DNA of 33,967 nt from NCBI GenBank assembly GCA_945877315.1, contig CAMCRP010000035.1:1-33967 (forward strand), in the 5' to 3' direction. The DNA comes from an uncultured Ruminococcus sp. (GTDB lineage Bacteria; Bacillota; Clostridia; Oscillospirales; Ruminococcaceae). Each line of letters begins with the position of its first letter. Position 1 is the first letter of the stretch. The notes beneath the pieces were generated by a model that worked only from the letters and a program-made list of their open reading frames with translations, did not search any database and was not told the origin of the DNA. Position numbers and translations under genes: made by a program. Below, in pieces: positions 8,120 through 16,499 of the stretch.

Positions 8120-8977
8120 TCAGAGCGCAATACCGTTCTTTATCTTTGCCGATGTGAGAGTATTCTTCATAAGCATTGCAATAGTCATAGGACCAACGCC
8201 GCCGGGAACGGGTGTGATGTATCCCGCCTTTTCAAAGCAAGCGGCATAGTCAACGTCACCGCAAAGCTTGCCGTTTTCCAGACGGTTCATTCCGACGTCG
8301 ATAACTACTGCACCCTCCTTGACCATATCGGGGGTAACAAAGTTTGCACGTCCCACAGCAGCAACGAGGATATCCGCTCTGCTGCATACCTCCGCAAGGT
8401 TCTTTGTCTTGGAGTGGCAGATGGTAACTGTGCCGTTCTTGTGAAGAAGAAGCATTGCCATGGGCTTTCCCACAATGTTGCTTCTGCCGATAACAACACA
8501 TTCCTTGCCGCTTATCTCAACGCCTGTGGACGCAATAAGCTCCATAACGCCTGCGGGTGTGCAGGGTAGAAATGCAAAGTCGCCTATCATTATCTTGCCT
8601 ACGTTTACGGGGTGGAATGCGTCAACGTCCTTTTCGGGCAGTATAGCATTGATAACAGCCTTTTCGTCTATTTGCTTGGGGAGGGGGAGCTGAACGAGAA
8701 TGCCGTTTACGGTATCGTCCTTATTCAGCTTGTCAACCAGAGCAAGAAGCTCCTCCTGAGTGGTTTCCTCGGGAAGTGCGTATTCAAAGGACTCAAAGCC
8801 TACCTCTGCACAAGCCTTCTTCTTGTTGTTTACGTAAACTCTTGAAGCGGGATTATCTCCCACGATAACCACCGCAAGACCGATGGATATGCCCTTTGCC
8901 TTGAGTGCCTCTGTTTCCTGTCTTACCTCGGATTTTACCTTTGCGGATATTGCCTTTCCGTCAATTACTGCTGCCAT
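8120..8977 (-). CDS. folD: bifunctional methylenetetrahydrofolate dehydrogenase/cyclohydrolase FolD
   Basis: 285 residues from the ATG at 8977; AAGGAG lies 10 bases upstream, and the earlier in-frame ATGs sit on top of that site. FolD interconverts 5,10-methylene-, methenyl- and 10-formyl-tetrahydrofolate, supplying one-carbon units for purines and formyl-Met. Recognisable features are YVNNKKKAC with the catalytic Tyr-x3-Lys, the QLPLPKQID signature, DVDAFHP, the NADP-binding GRSNIVGKPMA, and PVPGGVGPMT near the C-terminus. Length and motif order are normal. The start overlaps the 3' end of lgt by 17 bases, so it is the last core gene of the ymfF-ymfH-lgt-folD operon. Confidence 0.97.
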   Translation of the reverse strand: MAAVIDGKAISAKVKSEVRQETEALKAKGISIGLAVVIVGDNPASRVYVNNKKKACAEVGFESFEYALPEETTQEELLALVDKLNKDDTVNGILVQLPLPKQIDEKAVINAILPEKDVDAFHPVNVGKIMIGDFAFLPCTPAGVMELIASTGVEISGKECVVIGRSNIVGKPMAMLLLHKNGTVTICHSKTKNLAEVCSRADILVAAVGRANFVTPDMVKEGAVVIDVGMNRLENGKLCGDVDYAACFEKAGYITPVPGGVGPMTIAMLMKNTLTSAKIKNGIAL

Positions 8978-10052
8978 TTTCATCATTCTCCTTTTCATTA
9001 TTGTCGTCGTTTTCATCGACTATTTTATCCTCGGGACGAAGTTCTTCCGAATCCGAAGATTTTTTTGCTTTTTTCTCGGATTTTTTTCGCTTTTCCTCTG
9101 CTTCGGCGGCTTCCTGCTCCTCGATGAATTTTTTGGATTCCTCGGTGTCCTTATAGAACACATAATCGCCCATTCTGCGGATATGGATACGTATTCCTAT
9201 AATAAGGCTGATTGCCGTTACAAAGCATATTGCCGCTAAAAGCTGAGATACTCTGATATGACCTATCATCAGGCTGTCGGTACGAAGTCCTTCGATGAAA
9301 AATCTCACCAGACCGTACCAGCCGAGGTACATCAGGAAAATCTCACCGTCAAATTTGCGGTGTTTTGAGTAGAGGTGTAATATGAGAAATCCCAAAAGAC
9401 AAAGGAAGGATTCGTACAAAAAGCATGGGTGAACGGTTGAGTATGGGTCGATAACAAGCCCTGTTTCATCGAAGATCCTGTCAGCATTGGCGGCAAGAAA
9501 GCTTTGAATCCGTCCGCTGGACATTCCGAAAATATTGTCCGTGTTCACGCCGAAGCATTCATGATTGAAGAAGTTTCCCCATCTGCCGACACCCTGACCG
9601 ATAAGGAATCCGAGTCCCGCCAAATCAAGCAAAGGAAGAAGCTTTACCTTCCGTATCTTTGCCACGGTACAGCCCACAAGAAGTGCGCCTATGAGTCCGC
9701 CGTAAATGGCAAGTCCGCCGTCCCTGAAAGCCAGAATTTCAATGGGATTGTCCTTATACTGATCCCATTGGAAAGCAACATAGTAAAGCCTTGCCCCGAT
9801 AAGTGCGCCGAAAAATCCCGCAAAAACTGCGTCAAAGGCTCTGTCGCTGCTTATTCCGAAGCTTTTCATTCGCTTAAAGCAATAGAGAAGTGCCAGAATA
9901 AGTCCTGTCATTATTATAAGCCCGTACCACTTTATCGCCAGATCACCGATGAAGAAAGCGTCCTTGTCAACGTTTATGTTTATGCCAAGCCCCGGGAAAA
10001 CAATGTTGGTCGGTTCAAGGGGCTGGACCTTTGCAAAGAGATAACTATTCAT
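8961..10052 (-). CDS. lgt: prolipoprotein diacylglyceryl transferase Lgt
   Basis: Lgt moves diacylglycerol from phosphatidylglycerol to the lipobox cysteine of prolipoproteins in the cytoplasmic membrane. The 363-residue protein has about seven hydrophobic segments and the family signature G156-R157-WGNFFNHECFG, plus HPCFLYE and the arginine-bearing LVRFFIEGLRTDSL. An unusual tail after about residue 306 is highly charged (EEKRKKSEKKAKK, then acidic DENDDNNEKENDENG) and would lie in the cytoplasm; standard Lgt proteins stop near 270-300 residues. AGGAGG precedes the ATG. The start overlaps the stop of ymfH by 8 bases, and its end overlaps folD. Confidence 0.96.
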   Translation of the reverse strand: MNSYLFAKVQPLEPTNIVFPGLGININVDKDAFFIGDLAIKWYGLIIMTGLILALLYCFKRMKSFGISSDRAFDAVFAGFFGALIGARLYYVAFQWDQYKDNPIEILAFRDGGLAIYGGLIGALLVGCTVAKIRKVKLLPLLDLAGLGFLIGQGVGRWGNFFNHECFGVNTDNIFGMSSGRIQSFLAANADRIFDETGLVIDPYSTVHPCFLYESFLCLLGFLILHLYSKHRKFDGEIFLMYLGWYGLVRFFIEGLRTDSLMIGHIRVSQLLAAICFVTAISLIIGIRIHIRRMGDYVFYKDTEESKKFIEEQEAAEAEEKRKKSEKKAKKSSDSEELRPEDKIVDENDDNNEKENDENGSSN

Positions 10053-11349
10053 GGGAAGCTTCCTCCTCGGATTTAGGTTCGATGATCGAAAGAACTGCCT
10101 TCGATGTATCTATGGAGCAAAGCATTTTTTGAGCGTCCTCATAGGTCATATCGGCGATTATTTCCATCTGGTCAAATGGTGAAACGCCGTCCATGTGGGA
10201 GTTTAGCATAAGAGTTGCGGCTGCCTCCACATTGTCAAGCTCTCTGATCGCTGAACCGTAAAGAGATTTTTTCAGGGCGTTGAAGCTTTCTCTGTCAAGG
10301 CCTTCTGCTTTGCAGCGTTCGATCTCCCGGATAATTGCCGAGAATACTCTGTGCGGTTCCCTTGATTCTCCGCCGAAATAGGGGCAGAAGAAGCCATCTC
10401 CCGAAAATACGTCGGTATAGAAGGTGGAGTTGATAAGTCCTTCGTCGTAATATTTGCGGTAGAATACGGAACCTTCATATGCCAGCACTGCAAGTGTAAT
10501 TTTTGCGGTAATATCCGCTCTCAGCCCTTCAAGACCGCTTACGGGCGGCAGCTTGAAGCCGATATTGAACATGGGAACAGCGACCTCCAGCTTCTGCTTC
10601 ATCTCGGGCTGTGCCACAGTGTCCGGTTCGTTGCCGAAGAAGCAGACAGGGGACACAGGCTTGCAGTCCTTCAGCAGCCTGTCGCATATCTCAATTATTC
10701 TGTCCTCGTCAACATTTCCAGCAATACTCAGCACCATATTGTCAAGGTTATAGAATGTGTTATAGCACTGATAAAGCAGCTCCTTGGTTATCTCGCCGAT
10801 GCTTTCAACAGTTCCGGGAATGTCAATTTTTACGGGGTGATTATGGTACATTCCGCCCAGCATATTTGCGAAAACACGCCAGTCGGCATTGTCCTCATAC
10901 ATTTTTATTTCCTGGGCAATAATTCCTCGTTCCTTTTCCACGTTTTCGTCGGTGAAATAGGGCTCCTGAACGAAGGAGAGAAGTATTTCCAGCGATTCAT
11001 AGAAATTATCGGAGCAGGAGAACAGGTAACAGGTCTTGTCAATGCTTGTGTAGGCATTTCCCGAGGCACCTGTTTTGGCATACTGCTCGAACACGGGGCA
11101 GTCCTCGTTCTCGAAAAGCTTATGCTCCAGATAATGTGCAATACCGTTGGGGACAATGGTGAAATCCTTGTCCTCGGGCAGCTTGAAGGTGTTGTTTATA
11201 GAACCGTATTTTGTTCCGAAAAGGGCGTGCACGGTGCTGTAATCGGGCATTTTCCAAATCATAATGGTAAGTCCCGCAGAATGACGAAGCTTTACAAGCT
11301 GTTCGCCGCAGCGTTTATTTGAAATTATCTCTCTGCTTACAATGCTCAT
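10045..11349 (-). CDS. ymfH: M16-family zinc peptidase, YmfH type (EF-P modification associated)
   Basis: 434 residues with the inverted zinc motif of M16 peptidases, H72-Y-L-E75-H76 (AHYLEHKLFE), followed by the usual Asn/Gly-rich ASGNAYTSIDKTCYLFSC and a C-terminal M16 half. In B. subtilis the YmfF/YmfH pair is needed for the 5-aminopentanol modification of elongation factor P and for swarming; the substrate they cut is not established. This is the partner with the catalytic residues intact. The ATG overlaps the ymfF stop by four bases, indicating translational coupling and a 1:1 complex. No signal peptide is seen, so it is probably cytoplasmic. Confidence 0.92.
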   Translation of the reverse strand: MSIVSREIISNKRCGEQLVKLRHSAGLTIMIWKMPDYSTVHALFGTKYGSINNTFKLPEDKDFTIVPNGIAHYLEHKLFENEDCPVFEQYAKTGASGNAYTSIDKTCYLFSCSDNFYESLEILLSFVQEPYFTDENVEKERGIIAQEIKMYEDNADWRVFANMLGGMYHNHPVKIDIPGTVESIGEITKELLYQCYNTFYNLDNMVLSIAGNVDEDRIIEICDRLLKDCKPVSPVCFFGNEPDTVAQPEMKQKLEVAVPMFNIGFKLPPVSGLEGLRADITAKITLAVLAYEGSVFYRKYYDEGLINSTFYTDVFSGDGFFCPYFGGESREPHRVFSAIIREIERCKAEGLDRESFNALKKSLYGSAIRELDNVEAAATLMLNSHMDGVSPFDQMEIIADMTYEDAQKMLCSIDTSKAVLSIIEPKSEEEASHE

Positions 11350-12629
11350 TCGTCATCACCTGCACTTTCTTCAAGACCTCTGAGAAGATATTCCGTATCG
11401 GGGACAAGGCTTGCAGCGGCCTCTTTAAGCTCGTCAATGGTGACGGCGCATACCTTTGCTGCGATTTCCTCGGGGTCATCGGAGATACCTCTTAAACTGT
11501 TATTGAAATACCAGCCTGCAAGAGCCTTCGGATAATCGTAATATGCCTTTGCGGAATTGGAGATAGCCAGCTTTGCGGCAGACAGCTCACTTTCGGTAAC
11601 ATTTCCCGCCTTTATCTCCTCGATCTGACGGTTTATCTCGGATTTAGCGGCTTCTACCTTGTCAAGGCTTACTCCGCTGTCAACAAAAAGCGTCTTTTTC
11701 AGCAGATTTACCGAGGACGAACAGTAGTAGCAAAGGCTCAGCTTCTCACGGACATTGGTGAACAGCTTGGAAACGGGAGTTGCGCCCAGCACCATATTCA
11801 GCAGCCTTACTGCGGGTTCGTTTTCCGATTTGTACTTATAAGCAAGTATCATCTTGCATTGAACAACGTCCAGCTTGTCCTCTGACGATACTGGCTGCTG
11901 CTTGATAGGTGAGGGAGCTATAACAATTTCCGACGGAACATTTCTTTCGGCTGGCTTGAATGCGCCGATTATCTTTTCTTCCGCACCCTCGGGATATTCA
12001 CCGCCTGCGAAAATGACCTCTATCTGCGCTTCGGAAATAAGTCTGCGGTATTGCTCGTAAACCGATGCGGAAGTAAGTGCTTTTGCGGTTTCAAGGGTAC
12101 CGTTTACGGAATATGCGGCAGGCTCGCCATCGTAGACTATCTTTGATGTCTGCATGAAGGCGTAGCTTCGCTTGTCGTTTATTTCGGTAAGTATGTCGTC
12201 AATAAGCTCACGGCGTTTCAGTTCAAATTCTTTTTCGGGGAACACGCCGTTTTCCAGGGCGGGCTTTGTGACACATTCTAAGATGATGTCAATAAGCTGT
12301 CCGCAGATACTTTCACCTTCGAGAGCGTATCTGTCACCAATGGCAGTGCCGTTTACCGACAGTATCTGATGATCTCCCAGCTTTCCGCAGCCGTCATAAA
12401 CGGTTGAGCCGTAAAGGGCGGTGAGCATACGGTTAAACTCGGTCTGAGAAGGGTGGGATTCGCAGCTTTTTGACAGTATGGACGGTATTATGGAGTTTGC
12501 AGATGCCGTTTCGGGAGAAAGCTTTGTTATGAGCCTTACCGAAAAAAAGTTGGTTTTATATCTTTTGTCTAATATGACGGAAAAATGTATTCCTCCGCCA
12601 AGATCTTTTCTTTCGTATTGTATGGACAA
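11346..12629 (-). CDS. ymfF: M16-family catalytically inactive partner, YmfF type
   Basis: 427 residues with an M16 fold: the N-terminal domain has VRLITKLSPETASANSIIPSILSKSC where active homologues carry HxxEH, so the zinc ligands are missing. A typical M16 C-terminal half includes YYCSSSVNLLKKTLFVDSGV. Bacterial M16 enzymes often work as an active/inactive heterodimer, and this gene directly precedes the active YmfH with a four-base overlap. The start is TTG at 12629; GAGG lies 8 bases upstream. It is the first gene of the minus-strand operon leading to lgt and folD, and probably acts in EF-P maturation as inferred from B. subtilis. Confidence 0.9.
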   Translation of the reverse strand: MSIQYERKDLGGGIHFSVILDKRYKTNFFSVRLITKLSPETASANSIIPSILSKSCESHPSQTEFNRMLTALYGSTVYDGCGKLGDHQILSVNGTAIGDRYALEGESICGQLIDIILECVTKPALENGVFPEKEFELKRRELIDDILTEINDKRSYAFMQTSKIVYDGEPAAYSVNGTLETAKALTSASVYEQYRRLISEAQIEVIFAGGEYPEGAEEKIIGAFKPAERNVPSEIVIAPSPIKQQPVSSEDKLDVVQCKMILAYKYKSENEPAVRLLNMVLGATPVSKLFTNVREKLSLCYYCSSSVNLLKKTLFVDSGVSLDKVEAAKSEINRQIEEIKAGNVTESELSAAKLAISNSAKAYYDYPKALAGWYFNNSLRGISDDPEEIAAKVCAVTIDELKEAAASLVPDTEYLLRGLEESAGDDE

Positions 12630-12682
12630 ATAATGCGCCTCATTTCTATAGATTTGTACACGCCAAAAGGCATTACTATATT

Positions 12683-12691
12683 AGTATAACA
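12683..12691 (-). promoter_or_regulatory. extended -10 promoter of ymfF operon
   Basis: Minus-strand TGTTATACT: a TG-N extended -10 with TATACT at 12683-12688, about 55 bases upstream of the ymfF TTG. No good -35 is seen at 17 bases, which is acceptable for an extended -10 promoter. Confidence 0.5.
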
Positions 12692-12797
12692 TATCCGAAA
12701 GAAAATTTCTACTGTTTTCGGAAATAATTTTTGCATTTTCCCGAAAAAGCAAAAATCGGAATAATATTAGTGGTTTTATTAAGTTTTTAAGAAAATA

Positions 12798-12826
12798 TTG
12801 ACTTTTTCTGTGATTTGGTATAAAAT
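12798..12826 (+). promoter_or_regulatory. sigma-A promoter of alaS
   Basis: TTGACT (12798-12803), a 17-base spacer and TAAAAT (12821-12826). Transcription would start near 12833, giving a leader of about 97 bases before the alaS ATG. Confidence 0.8.
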
Positions 12827-12840
12827 ATGTTATGTATGGA

Positions 12841-12911
12841 CTGCGGAGTATTATTGGCGTGCAGCAAGCCTTTCTCCGCCGAAAAATTTATGCGGCAGGC
12901 TGCGTGCCGCA
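12841..12911 (+). promoter_or_regulatory. structured alaS leader with two hairpins and complementary loops
   Basis: Hairpin 1 pairs GCGGAG (12843-12848) with CTCCGC (12874-12879). Hairpin 2 pairs TGCGGCA (12891-12897) with TGCCGCA (12905-12911), a perfect 7-bp stem ending five bases before the GGAG ribosome site at 12916-12919. The loop of hairpin 1 contains GCAGC (12861-12865) and that of hairpin 2 contains GCTGC (12899-12903), so a kissing interaction is possible. No T-box sequence is present and no terminator is visible, so any control is more likely on translation. The function is inferred. Confidence 0.45.
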
Positions 12912-12929
12912 ATTTGGAGAGTTAGATTT

Positions 12930-15563
12930 ATGAAATGGACAGGTCTTAACGATTTAAGAGAAAAATATCTTTCGTTTTTTGAAAGCAAGTCACATACCCG
13001 TCTGCCCAGCTATTCTCTTATTCCTCACGGCGATAAGAGCCTTTTGCTGATTAACAGCGGTATGGCACCTATGAAGAAATACTTTCTCGGACAGGAAACT
13101 CCTCCCAATGTAAGGGTGACTACCTGCCAGAAATGTATCAGAACCCCCGATATTGAGCGTGTCGGTATTACCGCACGTCACGGCACATATTTTGAAATGC
13201 TCGGAAACTTCTCCTTCGGCGATTATTTCAAGGAAGAAGCTATTGAATGGGCTTGGGAGTTTTTGACCAAAACTCTGGAGATCCCCGCTGATAGATTGTG
13301 GATAACCATTTTCGAGAGCGATGATGAAGCAGAGCAGATTTGGGAAAATAAGATAGGTATTCCTCACGACAGAATTGTTCGTCTTGGCAAGGCTGACAAC
13401 TTCTGGGAGCACGGCAGCGGTCCCTGCGGACCTTGCTCGGAAATTCACTTCGACAGAGGTGAGAAGTACGGTCCCTTTGAAAGCTTTGAACAGGCAAGCG
13501 ACTGCGACAGAATTATTGAGATTTGGAATCTTGTATTCTCTCAGTTTGACAGCGACGGAAACGGTAACTATGCTTTGATGGAAAAGAAGAATATCGACAC
13601 AGGTATGGGTCTGGAAAGACTTGCTTGCGTTATGCAGGACGTTGACAATCTGTTTGAGGTTGACACCGTTCAGAATATAATGAAGCATATTGCAAAGATA
13701 GCAGGCGTTGAGTACAAGAAAAACGAAAAGACGGATATTTCCCTGAGAGTTATCACAGACCATATCAGAAGCACAACATTTATGGTTGGTGACGGCGTTA
13801 CTCCTTCCAACGGCGGCAGAGGATATGTTCTCCGCAGACTGCTGAGAAGAGCAGCACGTCACGGCAGACTTTTGGGCATTACAAGACCCTTCCTTTGTGA
13901 AGTTGCGGATACAGTTATCAACGAAAATGCGTCCGCATATCCCGAGCTTGCTGAAAAGCGTGAGATGATTAAGAATGCTATCCGTGCCGAGGAAGAATCC
14001 TTCGCAAAGACCATTGACAAGGGACTTGCTATCCTCAACGAAAAGCTTGAAGCTGTTAAGAATGCAGGCGGCAAGGTTCTCAGCGGTGAGGACGTGTTCC
14101 TGCTGAGTGATACCTACGGATTCCCCTTTGACCTTACTCTTGAAATTGCCGCTGAAAAGGGCATTGAGCTTGACGAAGCAAGATTCAGAGAGCTGCTTGC
14201 GGAACAGAAGAAGAGAGCAAAGGACGACCACAATGCAAAATCAGGCTCTTCCTGGGACGAAAACACCATTAAGGTCGATGCTCCCGCTACCGAGTTTGTG
14301 GGATATACCGATTATATGGAGCCTGTTTCCGCTAAGGTAATTGCTGCATTTGTAAACGGCGAAAGCGTAAATATGGTAAATGACGGTGACGATGCAGTTA
14401 TCGTTCTCGACAAGACTCCTTTCTATGCGGAAAGCGGCGGACAGGTCGGCGACACGGGTGTGCTGAAGGCTGACACAAGAGCCTTCGTTGTTAGCGACAC
14501 CAAGAAGCTGGCAAGCGGTCACTATATGCACATCGGTACTGCCGAGGGTGCTGTTTCCGTAGGAGATACCGTTTCCGCACAGCTGGACACAGACCGCAGA
14601 CTTGCCGTTATGCGTAATCATACAGCTGCACATCTGCTGCAGAATGCTCTGAGAAAGGTTCTGGGCGACCACGTTCATCAGGCAGGTCAGCTGGTTGACG
14701 GTGAAAAGGTTCGTTTTGACTTTACACATTTCAGCGGTGTTTCTCACGAAGAGCTTGCTAAGATAGAAAATCTCGTAAATGCGGATATTCTCGCTGCATT
14801 CCCCGTAACAATGACCGAAATGCCCATCGAAGAAGCTAAGAAGTTGGGCGCAATGGCTCTCTTCGGCGAAAAGTACGGTGATGTTGTAAGAGTTGTAAAG
14901 GCTCACGATTCCATAGAGTTCTGCGGCGGTACTCATATTGACAGCACCGCAAAGCTGGGACTATTCAAGATAGTTTCCGAAGCCTCCGCAGCAGCAGGCG
15001 TTAGACGTATTGAAGCAGTTACAGGCACAGGCGTGCTTGATATGATCGCAGGATATAAGACTTGCCTTGAGAGCTCCGCAGCTGCTTTGAAGCTTGCAAA
15101 CCCCTCCGAACTGCCTACAAAGTGCGCAGCAGTTATGAACGAGATGAAGGGTCTTGAAAAGGAGATTTCCGACCTGAGCGGCACTATTGCGTCCGCAAGA
15201 ACAGAAAGCCTTGTTTCTTCCGCTGCCGATGTAAACGGCGTTAAGGTAATGACAGGCATTTTCGAGAACACCAAGACTGACGTTCTCAGAACCATGGGCG
15301 ATAAGGTGAAGGACAAATATCCCGATGCGGTTGCTGTACTCGCTGCTGTAAACGGCACTTCTGCACAGTTTCTCTGCGTATGCGGTAAGGACGCTCTTTC
15401 CAAGGGCGCACACGCAGGCAAGATCGTTCAGAAGGTTTCCGCAGTTACAGGCGGTAAGGGTGGCGGACGTCCTGACAGTGCTATGGCAGGTGCGGGTGAC
15501 GTTTCTAAGGTTTCCGAAGCTGTAAATTCCGTTAAGAATATAGTTTCCGAATTTATCGGTTGA
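12930..15563 (+). CDS. alaS: alanyl-tRNA synthetase
   Basis: 877 residues from the ATG at 12930, chosen because GGAG lies 10 bases upstream and the protein starts with the family's MKWTGLNDLREKYLSFFESK. Upstream in-frame codons fall in the structured leader. AlaS charges tRNA-Ala and edits Ser/Gly mischarging. The aminoacylation core includes TCQKCIRTPDIERVG and RHGTYFEMLGNFSFGDYFK. The editing domain has zinc-site residues H564-x3-H568 (HTAAHLL) and C665-x3-H669 (CGGTH). The C-terminal C-Ala/DHHA1 domain ends with the glycine-rich GGKGGGRPDSAMAGAG. All key motifs are intact. It leads a long plus-strand run of closely spaced genes. Confidence 0.98.
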   Translation: MKWTGLNDLREKYLSFFESKSHTRLPSYSLIPHGDKSLLLINSGMAPMKKYFLGQETPPNVRVTTCQKCIRTPDIERVGITARHGTYFEMLGNFSFGDYFKEEAIEWAWEFLTKTLEIPADRLWITIFESDDEAEQIWENKIGIPHDRIVRLGKADNFWEHGSGPCGPCSEIHFDRGEKYGPFESFEQASDCDRIIEIWNLVFSQFDSDGNGNYALMEKKNIDTGMGLERLACVMQDVDNLFEVDTVQNIMKHIAKIAGVEYKKNEKTDISLRVITDHIRSTTFMVGDGVTPSNGGRGYVLRRLLRRAARHGRLLGITRPFLCEVADTVINENASAYPELAEKREMIKNAIRAEEESFAKTIDKGLAILNEKLEAVKNAGGKVLSGEDVFLLSDTYGFPFDLTLEIAAEKGIELDEARFRELLAEQKKRAKDDHNAKSGSSWDENTIKVDAPATEFVGYTDYMEPVSAKVIAAFVNGESVNMVNDGDDAVIVLDKTPFYAESGGQVGDTGVLKADTRAFVVSDTKKLASGHYMHIGTAEGAVSVGDTVSAQLDTDRRLAVMRNHTAAHLLQNALRKVLGDHVHQAGQLVDGEKVRFDFTHFSGVSHEELAKIENLVNADILAAFPVTMTEMPIEEAKKLGAMALFGEKYGDVVRVVKAHDSIEFCGGTHIDSTAKLGLFKIVSEASAAAGVRRIEAVTGTGVLDMIAGYKTCLESSAAALKLANPSELPTKCAAVMNEMKGLEKEISDLSGTIASARTESLVSSAADVNGVKVMTGIFENTKTDVLRTMGDKVKDKYPDAVAVLAAVNGTSAQFLCVCGKDALSKGAHAGKIVQKVSAVTGGKGGGRPDSAMAGAGDVSKVSEAVNSVKNIVSEFIG

Positions 15564-15581
15564 TTTGAAAGGGTGAATTGT

Positions 15582-15923
15582 ATGGAAGATTGTCTTTTCT
15601 GTAAAATTGCCGCAGGGGAGATACCCAGCAAGAAAATCTACGAGGACGATTTAGTGTACGTTTTCGAGGATATTGCTCCCACTGCACCTATTCATTATCT
15701 TCTTATCCCCAAGACACATATAAAGAGTGCTGCCGAGGTCGCAGCAGAAAATTCTGCGCTGGTAGGTCATATCTTTGAGGTCATTGCAAAGCTTGCGAAG
15801 GATCTCAAGCTTGACGACGGTTTCCGTGTTGTCACCAACTGCGGTGACAGCGCAGGTCAGACAGTTAAGCATCTGCATTTCCATCTGCTGGCAGGCCGTG
15901 AATTCGGCTGGCCCGCAGGCTGA
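15582..15923 (+). CDS. HIT-family (Hint-type) nucleotide hydrolase
   Basis: 113 residues. The N-terminus CLFCKIAAGEIPSKKIYEDD and the histidine triad H97-L-H99-F-H101 near the C-terminus place it in the Hint/PKCI branch, which hydrolyses phosphoramidate-linked adenosine nucleotides such as aminoacyl-adenylate-like adducts; H99 would be the nucleophile. The usual C-terminal W is present in FGWPAG. The ATG at 15582 is preferred over the GTG at 15573 because AAAGGG is spaced correctly for it. It lies 18 bases after alaS. Hint proteins act on aminoacyl-AMP in other organisms, so the pairing is sensible but not proven. Confidence 0.93.
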   Translation: MEDCLFCKIAAGEIPSKKIYEDDLVYVFEDIAPTAPIHYLLIPKTHIKSAAEVAAENSALVGHIFEVIAKLAKDLKLDDGFRVVTNCGDSAGQTVKHLHFHLLAGREFGWPAG

Positions 15924-15938
15924 TGGGAGGTATATAAA

Positions 15939-16478
15939 ATGGCTGAATTTTACGAGATGACCATTGCAGGCTGTAAGCGTAAGCTGCCTATCTGTGCGGT
16001 AAATGACAAGCTTGATATTGCGGCGTTTATTATGTTTTCGGACGTAGAAATAACGGTAGCATCCGCAAAGGAACTTGCCGCAAAGGCTCCCGAATGTGAT
16101 GTTATCGTGACTGCTGAGTGTAAAGGTATACCCCTTGCATATGAAATGGCAAAGCAGATGAATATCCCCTATATCGTGGCTAGAAAGTCCACAAAGCTGT
16201 ATATGAAGGATCCGGTATCCGTAAAGGTCAAGTCCATTACAACAGCTAACGAGCAGACACTGTACATTGGCGCAGATGAAGCCGAAATGCTTCACGGCAA
16301 ACGAGTACTTATCGCTGATGATGTTATCAGTACAGGCGAAAGCCTTGCAGCAGTCGAAAAGCTTGTTGAACATGCAGGCGGTATTATTGTGGGAAAGTGC
16401 GCCGTTCTTGCCGAGGGTGACGCTGCCGACAGAACGGACATATTCTATCTGGAAAAGCTTCCGCTGTTCTTTAAGTAA
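15939..16478 (+). CDS. phosphoribosyltransferase (Apt-like)
   Basis: 179 residues of type I phosphoribosyltransferase fold. The PRPP-binding motif is VLIADDVISTGES at about 123-135, with D127-D128 and the T132-G133 loop. A substrate-side loop, ECKGIPLAYEMA, and a flexible segment, ARKSTKLYM, resemble adenine phosphoribosyltransferase-related proteins. The family joins a nucleobase to PRPP; the base cannot be decided from sequence, and the sequence departs from canonical Apt, so a regulatory PRPP sensor is also possible. GGGAGG precedes the ATG by 8 bases. It sits 15 bases after the HIT gene and 21 before comEC. Confidence 0.85.
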   Translation: MAEFYEMTIAGCKRKLPICAVNDKLDIAAFIMFSDVEITVASAKELAAKAPECDVIVTAECKGIPLAYEMAKQMNIPYIVARKSTKLYMKDPVSVKVKSITTANEQTLYIGADEAEMLHGKRVLIADDVISTGESLAAVEKLVEHAGGIIVGKCAVLAEGDAADRTDIFYLEKLPLFFK

Positions 16479-16499
16479 AGCGGATTTGGAGGAGTAAAA

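Noticed and set aside
12833-12929. T-box riboswitch in front of alaS
   Set aside because: The conserved T-box sequence (AGGGTGGNACCGCG type) and a terminator are both missing, and the leader of about 97 bases is too short for a full T-box.
12990-14231. A 413-codon open frame antisense to alaS
   Set aside because: It is a shadow of the strongly biased alaS codons, with no ribosome site and no recognisable domain. Similar antisense frames over comEC, the PBP and other genes were set aside for the same reason.
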